Part shown: positions 61,155 to 64,000 of the stretch, in pieces | Layout: each line of letters opens with the position of its first letter | How positions within the stretch are numbered: position 1 is the first letter of the stretch | NCBI RefSeq assembly: GCF_003815015.1 | Contig: NZ_RKRE01000003.1 | Span: 434,001 to 498,000 of the forward strand | Direction: 5' to 3' | Length of the DNA: 64,000 nt | Origin: Thermodesulfitimonas autotrophica | Lineage (GTDB): Bacteria; Bacillota; Desulfotomaculia; Desulfotomaculales; Ammonificaceae | Position numbers and translations under genes: made by a program | The notes under the pieces: model-generated | What the model was told of the DNA's origin: nothing | Databases searched by the model: none | The model's input: only the letters and a program-made list of their open reading frames with translations

Positions 61155-62447
61155 TTGCGCGGCGCTGCGAAAGCACTCTGTCTAGTGGTAGTGATTCTGC
61201 TCCTCCTATTCTTCGTGCCGGCAGCGTTTGGGGCTACTGCGGCACCGGTAACTTCGGGAACTTCGTACTCGGTAAGCACCCTGCCGGCAACGGGCAAAAT
61301 CAGTGCTTTTAACGGGATGCTCGTGCTGAGCTATCCGAAGAACAATACGCTGGTTGACCAGTACAGGCTTCCGGTCAGCGATCAAAGCGTCGCTTTCACG
61401 GTCTATCTGGCCGGGGGAGGGAGCCTTGACCCCCGGAGTTACATCCTGGTGAGCAACATCTACCGGATTTCCGTGGCGCAGGGCGCCTACCTGCTTTATC
61501 CTGGGCAGCTTACCCTGACCTACGATTCAAGCGTCAACCCCGCAGTGGCAGACCAGTTGGCCATCTGGTACTCTCCCACGGTTACCGTTTCGAGCGGTAT
61601 TTACCAATGGGACGCGGCGGCGGGAAACATCATTTTAGGCGGGGTTACGAACAGCAAGAACAGCACGATTACGGCGCCCTTTCAGTTCAGCGGCAACGGG
61701 GTCGGCTACTACGCCGTTTTCTTGGCGCAGCGCTTTTTTGAAGATTTCAACGATCCGACTTACGGTTGGTCCTCTGCCTGTGTCCTGCCGCTCTGGGCCA
61801 AAGGTTTGGTGGAGGTGCTTCCGCTTGGACGGACGGATAATTACTTCGGGCTGGCTACAGACGTGAACCGGCTTGAGTTCGCTACCATGCTTGTCAGGGG
61901 TTTAGGCTACCCCTTGACGAAGGCACCGGCAAGCGAAAGCGAACAGGTATTTACGGATACCTTTGGAACCGTAAGGTTTTACCAGGCCCGACCGGCAGAT
62001 ATCGATAGTGCTTACTTCGGTTCGGGCTATAGTAGCGTTAGTGGCGGAGTGTACATTTTCGACGCCAACCACCTGCCGGTGCAGTACGTGGAGACCGCCG
62101 CCCGGAATGGCATAATCACCGGTTATAGCGACAAGACCTTTAGGCCCCAGAACAAGCTTACGCGGCAGGAGGCAGCGGTGATTTTATCCCGGGTCGCGAA
62201 CCTGCGGCTTATGAATGATGAGGAAAAGGTACGGGTGGAACTTAGCAGAATCTTTGAGGATGCCGACCAGATAGCGCCGTGGGCGGCTGCTTCCGTCCTG
62301 GCGGCACACCAGGCAAAGCTGATTGTGGGGAAGCCGAGCGCGGACCCGAAGAGTAAAAAGCTCGTTTTTGATCCCGGCGGCAATCTGACGCGGGCGGAAG
62401 CGATTACGCTGACCTACCGCATCATGAAAAAACTCAAGAAGATATAG
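61155..62447 (+). CDS. SLH-domain surface protein
   Basis: About 430 residues from TTG 61155, 5 bases after AAAGGGTGG; ATG 61134 is an alternative without a binding site. Signal peptide LRGAAKALCLVVVILLLLFFVPAAFGA. Residues about 30-200 are an unrecognised beta-rich domain. The C-terminal half carries SLH units: WSSACVLPLWAKGLVEVL, VQYVETAARNGIITGYSDKTFRPQNKLTRQEAAVILSRV, and IFEDADQIAPWAAASVLAAHQAKLIVG with NLTRAEAITLTYRIM. It should be held at the cell wall. Its sigma-D-like promoter and position just before flgB suggest a link with motility or envelope assembly. Confidence 0.85.
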   Translation: MRGAAKALCLVVVILLLLFFVPAAFGATAAPVTSGTSYSVSTLPATGKISAFNGMLVLSYPKNNTLVDQYRLPVSDQSVAFTVYLAGGGSLDPRSYILVSNIYRISVAQGAYLLYPGQLTLTYDSSVNPAVADQLAIWYSPTVTVSSGIYQWDAAAGNIILGGVTNSKNSTITAPFQFSGNGVGYYAVFLAQRFFEDFNDPTYGWSSACVLPLWAKGLVEVLPLGRTDNYFGLATDVNRLEFATMLVRGLGYPLTKAPASESEQVFTDTFGTVRFYQARPADIDSAYFGSGYSSVSGGVYIFDANHLPVQYVETAARNGIITGYSDKTFRPQNKLTRQEAAVILSRVANLRLMNDEEKVRVELSRIFEDADQIAPWAAASVLAAHQAKLIVGKPSADPKSKKLVFDPGGNLTRAEAITLTYRIMKKLKKI

Positions 62448-62479
62448 CTTCAGCTTCCTCTTGTGGCAGAATATATCCT

Positions 62480-62520
62480 CCGTGACCGGAAAGGGCCATT
62501 TCTGGTCACGGTTTATTTTT
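62480..62520 (+). terminator. Rho-independent terminator after the SLH gene
   Basis: CCGTGACC (62480-62487) and GGTCACGG (62504-62511) form an 8-bp stem, followed by TTTATTTTT. It separates the surface-protein gene from the basal-body operon. Confidence 0.85.
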
Positions 62521-62564
62521 CGACAAAAATTTTTCTGTCTATGCAGGAATTGGAGGAAGTGTTG

Positions 62565-62570
62565 TATAAT
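62565..62570 (+). promoter_or_regulatory. Possible -10 element for the flgB operon
   Basis: TATAAT at 62565-62570, downstream of the terminator and 80 bases before flgB. No good -35 element is visible at the usual spacing, so only the -10 is called. Confidence 0.35.
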
Positions 62571-62649
62571 ATAGAGAAAATAATCAAAATATGTCGAAAC
62601 CCAACCCTTCGAAAAGTGGTTTGGGTAGCGGCTGATGGGGGTGCCCTGC

Positions 62650-63051
62650 GTGAGCATCTTTAACGATCCGGTCAAGGTGGCCCTCGCCAAAACGCTCGAC
62701 GCCGCCGCCCTGCGGCAGCGCGTTATTGCGGATAACATCGCCAACGCGGACACGCCGGGCTTCAAGAAAGGCACGGTAGAGTTTGAGGCTGCACTCCGGC
62801 AGGTCTTGGGCGGCGAACCTCTCGCCCTTAAAACCACGGACCCGCGCCACATCGGTTCAGGTTCGCTATCTTCAGTTGCACCCCGGGTGGAGCGGGTTAC
62901 CACCACCACCCAGCGAACCGATGGTAATAACGTGGACGTGGAGGAAGAGATGATTAACCTGGTGACCAATAACCTCACTTATCAGGCGGCGGTCAGGTTT
63001 ATTAGCGGCAAGTTCAGTTCGCTCCGGTACGTCATTTCCGGTGGAAGGTAG
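62650..63051 (+). CDS. flgB: Flagellar proximal rod protein FlgB
   Basis: 133 residues from GTG 62650 (the frame is open from 62635, but SIFNDPVKVALAKTLDAA is the normal FlgB start). The rod-family motif is VIADNIANADTPGFKKGTVEFEAAL. The C-terminal helix is VDVEEEMINLVTNNLTYQAAVRFISGKF. It forms part of the rod with FlgC, exported by the flagellar type III system. First gene of flgB-flgC-fliE-fliF. Confidence 0.94.
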   Translation: MSIFNDPVKVALAKTLDAAALRQRVIADNIANADTPGFKKGTVEFEAALRQVLGGEPLALKTTDPRHIGSGSLSSVAPRVERVTTTTQRTDGNNVDVEEEMINLVTNNLTYQAAVRFISGKFSSLRYVISGGR

Positions 63052-63061
63052 GTGAAGCGGC

Positions 63062-63478
63062 GTGCGGCTTTTTGATAGCTTTGCGATCAGCGGTTCGGGC
63101 CTGACTGCCGAGCGGTTGCGGCTTGACCTTATCGCCAATAACATCGCTAACGTCCACACGACACGGACGGCGGAAGGAGGCCCCTACCGGCGCCAAGTTC
63201 CGGTTTTCGCGCAGCGGCTCGAAGCTGCCGCCACCGGCTTTAAGGGTGCGGGGGTTGCGGTTACGGCGATCCTGCGGGATACGAGTCCGCCTCTGCTTGT
63301 TCACGATCCCTCGCATCCGGACGCCGACGCGCAGGGTTATGTGCACTATCCGAACATTAACGTGGCGAACGAAATGGTGGATATGATTGGCGCAACCCGG
63401 GCTTACGAGGCAAACGCTACCGTATTTGAAGCGGCAAAGGATATTGCCCAGCGCGCCCTCGAGATAGGCCGTGGTTAA
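63062..63478 (+). CDS. flgC: Flagellar proximal rod protein FlgC
   Basis: 138 residues, GTG start 10 bases after flgB. N-terminal rod motif: FAISGSGLTAERLRLDLIANNIANVHTTRTAEGGPYRRQVPVF. C-terminal motif: YPNINVANEMVDMIGATRAYEANATVFEAAKDIAQRALEIGRG. Both ends form the coiled core of the rod. The stop codon is followed at once by ACGTTAA, a remnant-like heptad unit. Confidence 0.94.
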   Translation: MRLFDSFAISGSGLTAERLRLDLIANNIANVHTTRTAEGGPYRRQVPVFAQRLEAAATGFKGAGVAVTAILRDTSPPLLVHDPSHPDADAQGYVHYPNINVANEMVDMIGATRAYEANATVFEAAKDIAQRALEIGRG

Positions 63479-63561
63479 ACGTTAATAGCCTTTAGTTAAT
63501 TTTTTAAGGAGTCGCTCACGACGATTTCATTGTCGCCACCGGGAATGAAAATGATTCAATG

Positions 63562-63616
63562 AACGCAGAACGTTGAACGGACCCTAAAGGTCTCTCAGTA
63601 TAAGGTTGAACGATTT
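63562..63616 (+). repeat. AACGTTG-type heptads between flgC and fliE
   Basis: Three units with period 7 (AACGCAG, AACGTTG, AACGGAC; 63562-63582) and a further two-unit remnant containing GGTTGAACG near 63604-63616. The 155-base flgC-fliE gap otherwise contains a short GGACC/GGTCT hairpin near 63578-63592 and no other signal I can name. Confidence 0.55.
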
Positions 63617-63633
63617 TCGGAGGAGGTGCGAGG

Positions 63634-63918
63634 GTGGAGATAACCCGCGTGGGGGCGTTACCGGTAGCTCCGGAGGCGCAAGCCGAAAGGACGGGCAGCG
63701 GCTCGTTTGGCGAGCTGTTGAACCGGATGCTTAACGAAGTGAACGAGGCGCAAGGAAACGCGGATAAGGCGATTAAGGGTTTTCTCACCGGAGAGGTGCA
63801 GGACGTCCACCAGGTGGTGCTGGCCACCGAGGAAGCACGCTTGATGCTTGAACTGGCCGTACAGGTACGTAATAAGATCATCGAGGCTTACCAGGAAATC
63901 TCCCGGATGCAGATTTAG
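63634..63918 (+). CDS. fliE: Flagellar hook-basal body protein FliE
   Basis: 94 residues, GTG start after GGAGGAGGTGCGAGG. The conserved core is FGELLNRMLNEVNEAQGNADKAIKGFLTGEVQDVHQVVLATEEARLMLELAVQVRNKIIEAYQEISRMQ. FliE joins the MS ring (FliF) to the rod. Standard order flgB-flgC-fliE-fliF is kept. Confidence 0.95.
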   Translation: MEITRVGALPVAPEAQAERTGSGSFGELLNRMLNEVNEAQGNADKAIKGFLTGEVQDVHQVVLATEEARLMLELAVQVRNKIIEAYQEISRMQI

Positions 63919-63980
63919 CACCTGAATTCGTTCAATAGATATGATGGTTGATCAATGTCCGACGGGGTAGGTGCTGTGCA

Positions 63981-64000
63981 GTGAATCCGCGTGACCTGCT
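63981..64000 (+). CDS. fliF: Probable start of FliF (MS-ring protein), cut by window end
   Basis: GTG 63981 begins a frame reading M-N-P-R-D-L-L to the window edge. A gene starting this way directly after fliE is expected to be fliF. GACGGGGTAGG at 63961-63971 may be the ribosome binding site. Only seven codons are visible, so the call rests on gene order. Confidence 0.45.

Noticed and set aside
1-64000. tRNA or rRNA genes, CRISPR arrays, insertion sequences, phage genes
   Set aside because: No CCA-ended cloverleaf with TTCGA arm, no repeat-spacer array, no transposase or integrase motif was found while reading the window.

Overview
The window reads as a chromosomal segment of a moderately GC-rich, flagellated, Gram-positive-type anaerobe, most likely a thermophilic clostridial lineage in the Moorella/Ammonifex/Desulfotomaculum neighbourhood. 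This is inference. The clues are AGGAGG ribosome binding sites with many GTG and TTG starts, a T-box leader, a glmS ribozyme, the FliW-CsrA-flagellin module, sigma-D-type promoters, S-layer homology (SLH) proteins, and short archaeal/clostridial-type LeuC and LeuD. No rRNA, tRNA, CRISPR array, transposase or phage gene was seen.

Bases 1-5468 hold the end of an arginine operon (argB', argD, argF, argG, argH). A small unknown gene with its own sigma-A promoter and terminator follows. Bases 5938-20064 are a branched-chain amino acid block: leuB with its own promoter, then a T-box leader (specifier probably AUC, isoleucine) ahead of ilvE-ilvD-ilvB-ilvN-ilvC-ilvB2-leuA-leuC-leuD-cimA. CimA gives a threonine-independent route to 2-oxobutanoate, so the block can make valine, leucine and isoleucine from pyruvate. 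Bases 20100-23752 hold glmM and glmS (amino-sugar synthesis), with a glmS self-cleaving ribozyme in the glmS leader. A MarR regulator with an ABC-2 exporter pair follows (23766-26130).

From 26139 the window turns to motility. motAB lie on the minus strand. On the plus strand are cheW-cheA-cheB, then flgM, a FlgN-like gene, a FlaG-like gene, flgK, flgL, a DUF6470 (YviE-like) gene, fliW, csrA and hag. The hag leader has a hairpin with GGA in its loop plus a GGA-containing Shine-Dalgarno, the expected layout for CsrA/FliW control. After the hag terminator come a GT2-TPR glycosyltransferase, flaG, fliD, fliS, a FliT-like gene, a 1135-residue GT4-TPR-methyltransferase-GT4 fusion and a TPR protein with a decayed transferase-like half.

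Bases 47542-58133 are a minus-strand operon: a glycosyltransferase-like protein, a GDP-mannose 3,5-epimerase-like enzyme, a nucleotide-sugar dehydrogenase, two methyltransferase genes (one MT-TPR-MT) and a large SLH surface protein. Sigma-D-like promoters precede both the GT2-TPR gene and this operon, so glycan assembly is probably co-expressed with the flagellum and may decorate flagellin or the S-layer. Bases 58271-62447 hold a zinc-ribbon membrane protein, a PseC-like DegT-family protein lacking the usual PLP lysine, a secreted copper-amine-oxidase-N domain protein and a second SLH protein. The window ends in the basal-body operon flgB-flgC-fliE and the probable first codons of fliF.

The most unusual points are: the large SLH protein, whose signal peptide is in frame only with an AUC codon; TPR-linked transferase/methyltransferase fusions under apparent sigma-D control; the DegT homologue without its lysine; and families of 7-bp-period tandem repeats in several intergenic gaps, often starting at a stop codon.
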